The notes beneath the pieces are model-generated. The model did no database searches. It was not told the origin of the DNA and was given only the letters and a program-made list of their open reading frames with translations. A stretch of DNA of 64,000 nucleotides from Sclerotiophoma versabilis (taxonomy: Eukaryota; Ascomycota; Dothideomycetes; Pleosporales; Didymellaceae), in the NCBI GenBank assembly GCA_012274445.1, contig JAAROD010000014.1, positions 117,001 through 181,000 on the forward strand. The letters are read 5' to 3'. Below are positions 21,458 through 33,072 of this stretch, piece by piece. Every line of letters begins with the position of its first letter. Within the stretch, counting starts at the first letter, position 1. Position numbers and translations under genes: made by a program.

Positions 21458-23421
21458 CTACACCTCCGCCTCGCTCTCGCTCTCGCTCTCGTCCAGCGTA
21501 AAGATGCTCTGCGGGTGCCGCAGCGTCTCTGCACTCGGCCGTGGGCTCACGTCCACCACACTGCTGTCCGGCGTCCAGCGTCCGGACTCGCCGGCCTGTG
21601 ACGTCGCACTCGTTGTATACGCTCTCGCTCGCCCTTCGTACCGCACGAACCCGTTCGCAACAAACGACGCGTCCAGATCAGACTCGTACGTGGGCGGCTC
21701 GCTGGGCGCACGAGAGCGGTAGCTGGGGAGGCTGTCGGTGCGAGATTGAGGGCGCGAGGGCGCTTCCGGGATGGTCGAGGGCGGGTACGTCGATGTTACC
21801 GAAGGTGGTCCGGGGCTGTAGTGCGGGCGGTGACATGTGCAGTGGGCATTTGGCGGCATGGGTGTGCTTGTGCGGCCCTCTTCTGCGCGGATGATGTCGT
21901 TCACAACGTTATGTGCGACGCGCAGCTGTCTAATTTCCTCCTGCATGGCCGATTCGAGGACCGACTCTTGGTCGGCGATCAGGGCGCGCTTTTCTTCGTA
22001 GTCGGCAATGCGCGATGCGTCTTTCCGCCAGTTGCCGCGCCACCAGTTTCGCCAGGCGTGCCGGCGAGCGGCGCGTTTGTACACGCGTGCGTTGTAGCGC
22101 TCTTCGTAGTCTGCGGCGCGCTCGGTGCGGGTGCGCAGACTCGAACACTTGTGCCGAATGATGGCGACGAGACACCCGCAGCAAAGAACGCCCAGCGCTA
22201 TTTCAAGGGCAATGACATACGGTGTCTGGCGCTGCTGAGGGCGTGGAGGGAGTTCGCCTGTAAAACCTTCATATGGGCGGGGCTCTGCCTCTGTTTTCGA
22301 GCCCGTCTGCAAGTTGGAAACGTTGATGCTGCCATAGCGCTGGGATCCAACATGCGCCGAAGCGTAGACTTCTTCTGGGCGGCCCATGTCTTTGGGCTGG
22401 TTGTCGGGGTGTAGGCGCAGGTACACAACTCGCCATGCACCGTGAGCTTTGCCAGTGACTGTCTTTAGAACACAGGAAATGCTGTCGCAGTGCTTCAGCT
22501 CCTTAGTAAAACACTTCGCTTCCTTGCGAATCTGCGAGTTGATGTACTGTTTCTTTGTGGCTACTGCCTGTTGAATGGCTTCAAGCTCAGTCTGGAGGGC
22601 CCTAAGCTCCCGAATCTCGTCTTCAAGCGAGACTGGCGCTGTCTGGGACGATCCCACAGCCGTGGGTGAGTCGCCGACAACTAATCGAAGATGCGCCGGC
22701 GGGTCCCGCCAGATGTCAGATAGCTCAGGTGCAAGATCCGGAACCGTCTCTAGCCTCAGAAGAGAAGGCGGTGATGAATTTTGCCTGAAGGAGATCGTAA
22801 AACCAGACGGTGTATTGATAGGCAAGCCGTCTATGGATTTGATGTTGACTGTCAGGATTTGAGCAGCCTCGTCCGTCTCCGGGTTCCCGTGAAGACAAGT
22901 CGAGTTCCACACAAGGGCCAAATCGCGCTGAGGAAGCTGGTCATTCTGCTGAAGGTTTGCAAGACTGGTGTACTGGTAGGAGCCTGACCCAGACGCGTAG
23001 TCACCTTCCCATTCTTGAGGGAGAGGAACACCGTTGATAGTGATGTTAGAAGAACCACAAGCTTCTTCGTGAGAGTGAGCAGTGAAGTTCAGGATCTATG
23101 AGGTGAGGTTAGTACGGCTATATACATAAATAGATACCTGGAGTGGGCCTTACAAGGGACTCGTCATCCTGGTCCGTGTGCCCTTGGCATTGAGTGCAGG
23201 GCACGCTGAAGGTCGCCTGCGCGTAGTTCTGTTGAACGTCTACTACAAGTCAGCAGATGCCTGGAGGCGTGGCAGGAGGTAGAGGTATAAGAGTGGAGCG
23301 TACCTAGCTGCAAGGGCTCGATGTGTGGTCGAGCGACTTCACCATGGCTGGGTAGCGCTGCGGCAAACAAGGCGGGCGCAAACGCGACCGCCGACAGCAC
23401 CTTTGATCGGAAGGAGCGCAT
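21458..23421 (-). CDS. Single-pass membrane protein with CxxC ectodomain, unknown function
   Basis: Three exons (23421-23304, 23239-23154, 23095-21458) give 613 residues. Start at 23421 yields a signal peptide (MRSFRSKVLSAVAFAPALFA). The ectodomain begins QATFSVPCTQCQGH, a CxxC motif, and carries Cys and N-glycosylation sites (NFTA, NSTC). A coiled-coil-like stretch (LEDEIRELRALQTELEAIQQ) precedes the transmembrane helix (VIALEIALGVLCCGCLVAII). A basic patch and a long disordered tail rich in Ser, Pro and acidic residues (SESESEAEV) would face the cytosol. This layout matches an uncharacterised fungal family that I believe is catalogued as DUF7728, but I cannot check this. Role unknown; the CxxC may bind metal or form a disulfide. 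The gene model is well supported by clean splice sites. Confidence 0.85.
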
Positions 23422-24130
23422 AATGGAAAGAAAACAAAAGAAGGGCAGGAGAAGAAGCAAGAACTAACAAACACCACCACGACGGGTGCACGATAGATGC
23501 GGCAGCTGATGGGAAACGGGAACTGTCGTCCCAGTTCTTGAGGATCAGGCAGAAGGGCGGCCACGGAAGTTTAAGCGTGGTCACTGTCAGCGCCCACCGG
23601 TGCTAAGCCACAATTCTAATCGAGGATCCCGAGCCGTATACCGTCGACATTGAGACGCAGGGATGGACAAGGTGTTTCAGGGCAGCTTAACAGCAAGCCG
23701 TCCTCCAGCGTGAGAGTTGGATGTCGCAGAGTCTGGCATCGAAGGCCATTTGGCCAGAACGCTTCGAGATGATTCCTTCCTCGCCGGCTCAGGCGTCCAA
23801 TGCCGATCAACGTCTGCAGCGGACGAAATGCGTCCCAAATCACTGCTCGCCATGTCTGAACATGAAGCTGGATGATCTGATAGCAACAAGCTGGTTGACA
23901 CCATGTGACTGCAGAGTGATCGGCCGCGCGCGTAGAGCTGAGCTGAGCGCGCCAAGGCGAGCGCATTGACTAGTGATGATCCGATCCACAAATGCAGCGG
24001 CCTTGACGACAGCACTACTACAACACTCCGTATACACCAGCGTTGCACCTTCCCTTCAATTGCACTCAATATCCCCGCTGCCGCAGATTCCAAGCTTAGT
24101 GCGCGCTCACGTGCCATACACAGCGACAAG
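23422..24130. other. Intergenic between divergent membrane-protein gene and LSM4
   Basis: Overlapping short frames on both strands (23616-24342), none with a recognisable domain. It holds the two divergent promoters. Confidence 0.5.
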
Positions 24131-24629
24131 ATGGTACGTCACAGTGCGCCCGCCGCAGAGTGCCCCACGAGCTCCCACTGACGCGAACTGCAGCTCCCAT
24201 TGGGCCTTCTCACGGCCGCGACCGGCCATCCCATGCTCGTAGAGCTGAAGAGCGGCGAGACACTCAACGGACTGCTGGTCAACTGCGACACATGGATGAA
24301 CCTCACATTACGAGAGGTGGTGCAGACAAGCGCGGACGGTGACAAGTTTATGAGGCTGCCGGAGATCTATGTCCGGGGAAGCACAGTCAGTAATACTGCT
24401 GGCGCGCGAAGTGGCCGACGCTGACAGTGCGTAGATCAAGTACCTGCGGGTGCCGGACGAGATTATCGAGGTCGTGAAGGAGCAGCAGGCGAAGGACCAG
24501 GCGCAAAGAGGCGGACGCGGCGGCATGCATTCGCGAGGAGACCATAGAGGCGACCGAGGAGGCAGGGGCACGCGCGGACGTGGGCGAGGCCGTGGAAGGG
24601 GAGGCGGCGGCAACAACAACAACGCTTGA
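24131..24629 (+). CDS. LSM4: LSM4, U6 snRNA-associated Sm-like protein
   Basis: Subunit of the nuclear Lsm2-8 ring that binds U6 snRNA and of the cytoplasmic Lsm1-7 ring in mRNA decay. Three exons (24131-24133, 24194-24385, 24435-24629) give 129 residues. The first exon is only the ATG; the intron splits directly after it, and exon 2 begins LPLGLLTAATGHPMLVELK, exactly the family start. Sm1 is seen as GETLNGLLVNCDTWMNLTL and Sm2 as IKYLRVPDEI. The tail is RGG-rich (RGGRGGMH, RGGRGTRGRGRG) and ends with an Asn run, as in LSM4 orthologues, where such tails help P-body assembly. Where orthologues I recall have an Asn-rich IYVRGNN, this copy reads IYVRGST. Confidence 0.95.
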
Positions 24630-25297
24630 GCGGGTGAACGCAAGGGCGCCAAATCGCCAAAACGAGCATATGATGAGAGAGCGGACAAGCGACAGCGCAG
24701 TGGATTGGATGGCGTAAGCCACTCTGCGCAGAGGTTCCGGAGCTATCTGGCGACTCGACAGAACGACCACCGAACTTTGTCCAAGCCGCTCACCGTGAGC
24801 TGAATACGACTGATACCCTGGTGACGTTTTAACCTCATTTGACGGGTGCTTGTGGCGTCGCAGACGATGCTCTTGTCATCCGTGCAAGACTCATGCCGAC
24901 ATTGCACTCGATGACGGTGTAGCCAAGTAGGCCACAACAGGACTGGGCTGTATCTTACGAGAGCACACTACAATTTCATGTGTAGAACCATTGATTTTCC
25001 CATCATGTCACTTTGCTCGACACGCAAAATAATAAGTGCAGCTAGTATTACCCAGAATAGCCCCCTCGGCCACCATGCACGCTAAAGCGGGGTCGAGCGT
25101 TGTACTTCCGAACTTACTCGAGGCTCACTACAAGAAGCACATGCTCCTCCCAGAGCTATGAAAGGATCATGTCTTGAAGAACTGTCTACTCTGCACACTC
25201 TTCACAGCTGCACGACTTCAACACCAGTCAGCCCCGTCGTAGTAATTTATCCATCGTACAGCTTTCCACTCTAGTCATACATCTATTATAAGCCAAC
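24630..25297. other. Intergenic between LSM4 and SDR gene
   Basis: No gene is visible. It contains the SDR promoter; TATTATAAG at about 25282-25290 is too close to the start codon to be a standard TATA position unless the leader is very short. Confidence 0.5.
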
Positions 25298-26362
25298 ATG
25301 ACAAGCTTCACCATCTCTGACAACGACCTTGACCATATCAAGGACCAAGTGGTTGTAATTACCGGTATGCCAAGCTCAGCAAAGGTCCCAGTGCATCCTC
25401 AGTTCAAACAGTTCAGGTGCATCGTCTGGTATTGGTCTTGCAACGCTTCGCCGCATTATCAAGCACGGAGGCAAGGTCTATGCCGGCGATCTCAATCCTT
25501 TGCCTAAACCCGAGGCCGATTCGGTGCCGTTCTCGAAGGTCGATGTGTCAGATTGGAGGCAACAACTCGAACTGTGCGCACTACAATCTCAGTAGTATGT
25601 TCTTCGACGGATTACTTATGATTTGCAGATTCAGAGCGGCAGAGCAGAAGTACGGCAAGATCGATCATGTATTCGCCAACGCTGGTATCGCACCAACGGT
25701 CTCACTGCTCGAGGAAGACGTAGACTCCAACGGAGATTTGCTTCCACCAAACCTTAATACCATCAACGTCAACCTTCTCGGATGCTTGTATACCGTCAAG
25801 CTAGGGATCCACCATATCCGCCAAAATCCCGCTGGTGGAAGCATCGTCATAACTGCGTCTGGATCGAGTTTCACTAGATTCCCCGCTACAGATTACAGTA
25901 AGCTTTGTCAATAATCGTGACAAGTGTACAGTGACTGACACCATCGCAGCAACAACCAAGCATGCGGTGCTCGGGCTCATGCGCTCTCTAACAGGGCACT
26001 TGCACCCGCAACTACCCATCCGCATCAACGCGATCGCGCCTTCATGGACCGACACCGGCATCCTCACTCCCGCGATCATCGCCGCAATCGGCGAAGGAAA
26101 CTACCAGTCTGCAGACGTCCCCGCGCAGTCAGTGACTCTGCTCATGGCAGACAAGAACAGGCACGGTGAGATGGTGTACAGCGAGCGTGGGCACTTCAAG
26201 GATCTTGAGAACGGTCCGAACGGCTACCATAACCTGACTGCGCGCATGCTCGGTGTGGAGAACGAAGAGGGTCTATCTGAGCTGCAGGCAATGAAGGAGC
26301 TGCTGAAGATGGAGGCCAGCGGGGTGAAAGATGATGCGGACGGTAAACCTGAGCTGGTGTGA
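25298..26362 (+). CDS. Short-chain dehydrogenase/reductase (classical SDR)
   Basis: NAD(P)-dependent oxidoreductase, about 301 residues from four exons (25298-25364, 25417-25573, 25629-25897, 25950-26362). The cofactor motif TGASSGIG is completed only after the first splice. NAG appears in HVFANAGIAP, the catalytic Ser in IVITASGSS and the YxxxK pair in DYTTTKHAV, made by the last splice. Intron 2 is best read as GTGCGC...GCAG (55 nt), giving LELFRAAEQKYGKIDH. A 37-nt alternative would also keep the frame but is too short and reads less like the family. Substrate is unknown; many fungal relatives are annotated as hydroxyprostaglandin-dehydrogenase-like. No signal peptide, so probably cytosolic. 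Confidence 0.88.
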
Positions 26363-27487
26363 GAAAAGGGGTTTGAAAAGCCCAGAAACGCATTCTTTCG
26401 TTCCGTTGACCCCATGGGGGAGATAGATAGCATCTCCACTGAGTGGAGCCATCAAGGTTTCGTTCCCCGCTCGTGTGCACATCTTGCCTTGCTCCAGACT
26501 CATTCCAGACTCATCTTTCGCAAGCCATCTCGCACGTGTAGACTGTCATCCCCTGTCATATCTGTGTTCGTACAACCCCGGCTATGACCTTTTCCTACCT
26601 CTGTACCAGATGACAGGACAACATTCGAAATCCTCGCTTCCAGACAACCTCCCGCAGCTGCAGTTGTAGTACGGTGCTTGTTTTAACACCGGCCTTTGTT
26701 TCGATATCACAACACCAGTCACATCTTGGAATTCAGGGCAGTGATGGCTTGCATGCCGCGTGAGCTGATTGCGTGTGTATGTCTCAAGTATAGACACCAA
26801 CGCCCGATTCGTAGGCAACGCAGGATGTGACTTTTGGAGCCTATTCGTGATACGCTCGTCACTTACAGACTTCCTGCCGTTGGAGAGTGGATAGCGGATA
26901 GTGAATGCACAAACAACGCTGAAATGGTTGACGATGGATTGGATCAGCTTGGTGGCGTTGGTGACAGCATCCGCGACTATCCCTTGCAGAGCTCATGCTC
27001 CTCCGCACGTGCAGTTCATTTCCCCAGACTCCTCGGCTCTCATCCGCCCGCGCTCACCGAATCCGACTCCCAGGTCCTGGCCAAGACTTGTGGCGCGGCG
27101 GGGTAACGAGCAGCTGGGGCTCCCGCATCACGACTCTGCGCCTGACGTTTCGCGACGTCAAGTACCGGTGCTGTCTTCCGACCCCGTTCTCAGGAGCCGG
27201 CAAAGAGTCAATGGCAAAGACTCTGGGGTCCCCACGATGGCGGTCTGTAAGTGGCCCCGGGCTCGCTATTCCATCCCGCGCGTTTCCAAGAACAGTTAGC
27301 ACCATTGACTATGCTGCCTAGTGCTCTGAAGTGGCTGTTCTTGGCTATTGCCAAGGTCCGCCATGTGCATCTGGATCGGTGCGACTGATAAAGGTATAAA
27401 GAAAAGATGGAGCACCGTTTCGAGTTGCCATTGTCCCAGACTGTCAATTTCTCTCCACGTTACGGCGCATGAAGTATTGTATCCATC
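26363..27487. other. Intergenic, 1.1 kb
   Basis: Short unsupported frames only. It contains the promoter of the permease at 27488, with a TATA-like box at 27395-27400. Confidence 0.5.
27395..27400 (+). promoter_or_regulatory. TATA-like box of the ACS permease
   Basis: TATAAA lies 88 bp upstream of the ATG at 27488, a normal distance for a fungal TATA promoter with a short leader. Confidence 0.45.
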
Positions 27488-29145
27488 ATGGCCGACGCTC
27501 GCCTTGAGAAAAACACCACGAGCCTGCACGAGGACCTCAAGAGTGACAATACACACACCGTTGCCGAGCACGGCCACGCAGCGACCGATATGTATGACTG
27601 TACAGCATCTCAAATAGCATTGGATATGGACTGACATTTCCAGCTACGGCAATGCGCTCCTCACGTTCGATCCAAAAGCCGAGGCCAGGCTGAGATGGAA
27701 GATCGACCTCTACATCATCCCCACAGTAGCTCTGCTATACCTTTTCTGCTTCATCGACCGTGCGAACATCGGCAATGCACGTCTGGCCGGTCTTGAAACA
27801 GACTTGGGCTTGAAGGGCTACGATTACAACCAGGTCTTGTCCGTTTTCTACATCAGTTACATTATCTTCGAGGTGAGTCTCCAGCTGCAACGGTGTCGAT
27901 GTACGAAGGGATCGTACAATGCACCTTCGAAATTCTGAGACTAACTCCAGATAGATCCCCTCTAATATCTGCTGCAAGTGGATTGGCCCTGGGTGGTTCA
28001 TTCCTGGCATCTCGCTGTGCTTCGGCATTGCATCCATCGGCACAGCGTTCGTCCACAACATCCAAAGCATCTGTGCTGTGCGTTTCATCCTGGGCATCTT
28101 CGAGGCCGGCATGTTGCCAGGCATAGCATTCTATATGTCCCGCTTTTACCGTCGATCTGAATTGACCTTCCGCTTGTCGCTATACATCGTCATGGCGCCA
28201 CTGGCTGGCGCTTTTGGTGGTCTCTTGGCATCTGCCATCCTGACCCTCGACTCGTTCGGCTCGCTGCACCGCTGGAGGATGATTTTTGCTATTGAGGGGA
28301 TCGTCACATGCGTGCTTGCTCTGATCTCCTTCATCACACTCACAGACCGACCCGAGACCGCCCGATGGCTCACCCAAGAAGAAAAGGACTTGGCCATTGC
28401 TCGTATCAAGTCTGAGCGTGTTGGACAGAGCGAGGTTGTCGACAAGCTCGACAAGAAAAAGACGATCCGCGGTATCCTCAACCCTGTAGTCCTTGCTACG
28501 TCCGCCATTTTCCTTCTCGACAACATCACAGTACAGGGCCTCGCCTTCTTTGCACCTTCCATTGTGCGAACTATCTACCCAGGCACTACCGTCGTGCACC
28601 AGCAGCTGCGCACTGTCCCACCGTACATTGTCGGCGCGTTCTTTACGCTCCTCTTCCCGTTTCTCAGTTGGCGCTACGACCGACGCACGATCTTCATGAT
28701 TGCTGGGGCGCCGCTCATGATGGTCGGCTATATTATGTTTCTGGCCAGTACCGAGCCCCAGGTTCGCTATGGAGCAACTTTCATCATCGCGTCCGGTGCA
28801 TTCTCCTTCGGCGCTCTCTGCAATTCGCAAGGCTCCGCAAACGTCGTCACAGATACCGCGCGCGCCTCTGCTATCGGCACAATTGTCATGTTCGGTAATA
28901 TTGGCGGCCTGATCTCGACATGGAGCTTCCTGCCCTTCGACGGACCCAACTACCGCATCGGCAACGGGCTGAACCTGGCCACCAGCAGCACAATCCTGGT
29001 CCTGGGCATTACGCTTTTGTTCTGGATGAAATGGAGTAACAGTAAGCGCGCGCAGGTCGATGTAGATGCTGAGCTTGCGGGCAAGTCGCCAGGCGAGATT
29101 GAGGATATGGACTGGAGGCACCCTTCGTTCAGGTGGAGACCGTAA
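27488..29145 (+). CDS. MFS permease, allantoate/nicotinate type (ACS family, Dal5/Tna1-like)
   Basis: Proton-coupled organic anion importer of the plasma membrane, 507 residues from three exons (27488-27591, 27644-27872, 27955-29145). The hydrophilic N-terminus leads to the family hallmark DLYIIPTVALLYLFCFIDRANIGNA between helices 1 and 2, then VFYISYIIFEIPSN, created by the second splice. RFILGIFEAGMLPG and FYRRSELTFR are the helix 4-5 signatures. About twelve hydrophobic segments are visible, with a central charged loop (TDRPETARWLTQEEKDLA). The C-terminus ends WRHPSFRWRP, close to the usual DxRHPxFRY. Substrates in the family include allantoate, nicotinate, pantothenate, biotin precursors and small peptides; which one applies is open. 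The opposite-strand frame at 28180-29250 is a shadow. Confidence 0.93.
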
Positions 29146-29554
29146 GCGGTAGACTGTTAATAGGCACTGTAGAAGCTTTATATTACACGGCGTGTGTAGC
29201 AGCTTGTACGTAGCAATTTGAACAGCGTTGGCAAAATCACGTGGTTGCAAAGCATTAAATGCAGGCTAAGAACGCGAACATCCCTGCCACCTCGCTCCCC
29301 CGCATGGACCCACTATGCACGGGGACAAGTTAACCAGCCGAGGTCCTCGTCGGTTTCGTCATCCCATTTGCGCGACAGGTCGCTGTATTGTAATCGGCTA
29401 CTCATCAGCTTCGCCCCACATGCAAATAGACAGTCCATCAATTCCAAGCAATTGTCCCAACTATCTAACGTCTCTCTACTAACCTTTCGTCCATCGTGAG
29501 ACGCACATCCACTACAGCCTGAAGAGCCAACATCCCATTGTATCTCCCGCAACA
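29146..29554. other. Intergenic between permease and MDR oxidoreductase
   Basis: No gene is visible. It is the 5' flank of the oxidoreductase. Confidence 0.5.
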
Positions 29555-30753
29555 ATGCCTTCCGCCATAGCCATCAAGCAGATCGACGGCAAGCCAGGCA
29601 AAGTATACTATCCACTGGAAAAGATCACAATCCCAGAGCCCAAACCCAAAGATAATGAAGTACATACACCATCACTTCCTCCCTCTACACGCACGCACTA
29701 ACCCACCCAGGCCGTCATAACCCTCACCGCCGCCGCCCTCAACCACCGCGACCTCTTCATCCGCCAACACCTATACCCAGGAACAACCTTCGGCATACCA
29801 CTCCTCGCCGACGGCGTCGGCCTCGTGACCTCCACCGGCTCCTCGCCCACCGCCCGCCGGTGGCTCAACAAGCGCGTCATCCTCAACCCAGGCACGGGGT
29901 GGACCGACTCACCCGACGGCCCCGAAGCAGCCTCTGGCTACGCGATCCTGGGCGGCACGAAATCAAACCCCACCGGCACGCTGGCCGAGCACATCGTGCT
30001 TGACGCCGGGCAGTTGGAGGACTGCCCCACGCATCTGAGCGACGCCGAGGCAGCAGCGTTGCCGCTCACAGGCCTCACGGCGTGGCGCGCGCTGCGTGTG
30101 AAATGCGGGGACAACGCGGCGGCTGGGCGGAATATCCTGGTCACGGGAATCGGGGGCGGAGTTGCGCTGATGGTGCTCTTGTTCGCCGTGGCGGCGGGGT
30201 GTAATGTGTATGTGACGTCTGGCGACCAGGCCAAGATTGATAAGGCGGTGAAGTTGGGCGCCAAGGGTGGCGTGTCGTACCGCGAGAAGAACTGGGAGAA
30301 GAAGCTGCAGGGCTTGTTGCCGGGGGAGAGGAAGTATTTGGATGCTATTGTCGATGGGGCTGGGGGTGATGTTGTAGCCAAGGGAAGTCGCTTGCTCAAG
30401 GTAAGTTTGCCCTACCACACACATATATATGTCTGCGTCCATTATACTAACCCGCAATCCAGGCCGGCGGCATCATCTCCGTCTACGGCATGACCATCTC
30501 GCCCAAGATGGACTTTCTCATGAGCGCGGTGCTGCGCAACATCGAAGTGCGCGGCTCGACCATGGGTTCGCGCAAGGAGTTCGCGGACATGGTTGCTTTC
30601 GTGCGCGAGAAGAAGCTGAAGCCGATCGTGAGTCGCAGTGTGCATGGAATGGACATCGCGCAGATCGACTCGCTATTCGACGACATGAAGAACGCGAGTC
30701 AGTTCGGGAAGTTGGTTGTGACCTTGGGGCAGGGAAAGGGGAGTAAGCTGTAA
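29555..30753 (+). CDS. Zinc-free medium-chain dehydrogenase/reductase (quinone oxidoreductase-like)
   Basis: NAD(P)H-dependent MDR enzyme of 361 residues, three exons (29555-29659, 29711-30400, 30463-30753). The N-terminal GroES-like domain shows ITLTAAALNHRDLFIRQ and the Rossmann domain begins NILVTGIGGGVALMVLLFA. The structural-zinc cysteine cluster of alcohol dehydrogenases is absent, so it groups with zinc-free or reduced-zinc members often called YogA-like or quinone oxidoreductases. PLTGLTAWRAL is the typical hinge. Substrate is unknown. It follows the permease in the same direction with 409 bp between; co-function is only a guess. Confidence 0.9.
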
Positions 30754-30997
30754 GGTTATGCTGTACGAGTGTGCTGTAGGAGTATGCTGTGCTTTGGAGA
30801 GCAACAGAAGATCTTGAGTAGAAGCATAAAAACGATTTCAACGACGTGCACTTATGACCTAAGCATGGAGACTTCAACTCGCATTCCCCAACTCATAGTA
30901 TATCTGGCATGGTTACTTCTGTGGCACGCACATCAGCCACCACTCCAACGACAAGCGCAGATCGAAAGATAAATCATTCCTGCAAAACACAAATTCA

Positions 30998-33072
30998 CTA
31001 GACACGACACAGCCGCCCATTCTGCGTTTGAGTGCCCTGCTCCCCGTCTCTGACTTCCCAGCTCTCACTCCCGACAGCAGTAGTCGCATAGAATACGCCC
31101 CTCGGGTCCCACTTCTGCTTGATAGCAAGCAACTTGGGATAGTGCTTCGCACCGTAGAAATCAATCTGCCAGTCTGGCTCCTGGATATCAGCCTCGTTGA
31201 GATATACACCGCCGCCCGCCGAGTTGGGTGCGACTTTCCGCCATGGAGTCATCATGTCGAACGTGAGGTGGTCGGAAGCGTTCTTTAGTTGAGCAGGAGT
31301 CGCGTTCTCGGGCACCATGTTGGCGGTGATCAAGAAGGATTGGGTGTTGCGCCAGGCCTCGTTGACTGCATTGTCAACATTGAATGGGTTACCCGGCGCC
31401 ATGTGGTAGCCACCGACGGTTGCACCAGACATGACTGTGTTTTTGATGGTCTCATAGAACGAATTGAACTTCTCTGGGGTCTCCCATAGACTCTTAGGGA
31501 AAAGACGTGTGGCTTGGCGGATAGTCGTTACGCCCAACGTGTCTGCGCCCCATGAGCCTTTGTTTGCGGAGTAAAAGTCCTCGTAAAAAGTGGTGTTGGG
31601 GGTCACGGAGATGTTGAGCGCCTTCAACTCGTCGAAAAATGGCTTAGTTAAGTCGTTAAATGACTCAACAGTATGATTTGGAGCAAAGAAGGGCGTCATC
31701 TGAAAGTCAAGAACGGTGCCGTAGTTCCAGATCCAGAAGTAAGAGTAGGTGCCTGCATTAGTGAAAGTGGGGAAGCGCTTGAAGTAGGCATTGACGGCCT
31801 TCCAGAAATTCGCAGAGTTATCGGGTGCGGCCTGGAAGGAGAAGACAGATTTCGTGACCTTGATCTTTGGGTGCGCCTTCGCAATTACAGAGGTGACAAC
31901 GCCAAAGGTTGACCCTCCGCCGCCACGGAGAGCCCAGAAGAGGTCGGCGTTGACCTTGCCGGAAGCAGTGACGAATCGACCATCAGCGGTGACGACCTCG
32001 TAGGCAATTACTTGGTCCGCGGCCATTCCATAGATCGAGGCCAAAGGGGAGTGGCCACCTGGATAAGGTCAACAGTGCTCAGTGAGTCTGATTGTGTGAA
32101 CTCACCACCGGCAAGATATCTACCTGCCCATCCTACAGTCTCGCAGATACCCGCAAGAACGGTAACATTGTTATCACGAGCAGCTTCAAGAATCTCGAAA
32201 CCCTGGACACCAGCACCAGCTTTAAAAGCGGGACCGCTATACTCAGAGCTCTGGTAGTTCTTGATGAACTTAATTTTCTTGAGGTTGTGGGTCCAGAGGT
32301 TGAGCGCTCCGGCACCGCTGGATTTGCCAATGTAATCATGGCCAGTGTTCTTGATAACCAGACGCAGGTTGAGGTTACGGGCAAGATTGACACCAAGCTG
32401 AATCTGAGCAACGTTGCTGACATTGATTGAGTAGGAAGGATAACCGCCGAGCGTGCATGTGCCTTTAGGGTCGTCTGTTGGCATGCAGGTGCGACCTTGG
32501 AATAGTGGCCACATCATGGACGTAGGGTCACTTGTGCTGTAGAAGCCATCAGCATACATCACCTTCACCGTACTGTGACTAGCTTACTGAAGGTCCGATG
32601 TGGTGAATCTTGTAGAGATATCTGCACATTTGGCTTCATCGTACACTCCAGAACTCTTGTAGCACGGAGCAGCAACGGGAGTAGTCTTGATTAGTGCTCC
32701 ACCCAGCAATAGATCAAGTATCGACCATGTCAGTGGCTTTGGGTAGTTCCGGTCTCCTGGGAATGCTTTGCAGTCACCACTGCGACGAAGCAGTGTTGCG
32801 GCACCTGAGTCCGTATCATTCCCAAAGCCGACCAACGCAAGCAGATCGGTGCCATTTGTCTGAGCATCGACAATTTTCAAGATCTCGTCCGTCAATTGGA
32901 CTGCCTCGACATCGAACAGGTCGACACCGGCGGGCGAATCTGCTGATACATTGATGGCGGCAGGAGCAATCGGAGTGCTTGAGGCTACAGCATCGCGACT
33001 TCTGGCTGGACTCGCAATGGTGCCAACAGTAACGCACGCAAATAGAAACAAAGAGTGGTTGCGTACAGTCAT
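30998..33072 (-). CDS. Secreted FAD-linked oxidase (BBE / 6-hydroxynicotine oxidase-like)
   Basis: Flavoprotein oxidase of 658 residues with three exons (33072-32588, 32536-32106, 32058-30998). The signal peptide is HSLFLFACVTVGTIASPA. The first junction is best placed at GTAAGC...CTACAG (32587-32537), giving SDLHTSDPTSMMWPLFQG; the stop at the end of the first open frame is inside this intron. The FAD-binding PCMH domain has NTGHDYIGKSSGAG, whose His is the usual covalent flavin site, and GICETVGWAG, whose Cys could be a second covalent link as in berberine-bridge enzymes. GGGHSPLASIYG is created by the second splice. The C-terminal BBE segment ends WDPRGVFYATTAVGSE with a PRGVFY motif that caps the flavin. 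Possible substrates are sugars, alcohols or alkaloid-like metabolites. Many N-glycosylation sites agree with secretion. Confidence 0.92.

Noticed and set aside
28180..29250. 356-residue frame opposite the ACS permease
   Set aside because: Antisense shadow; the sense strand is a complete MFS permease.
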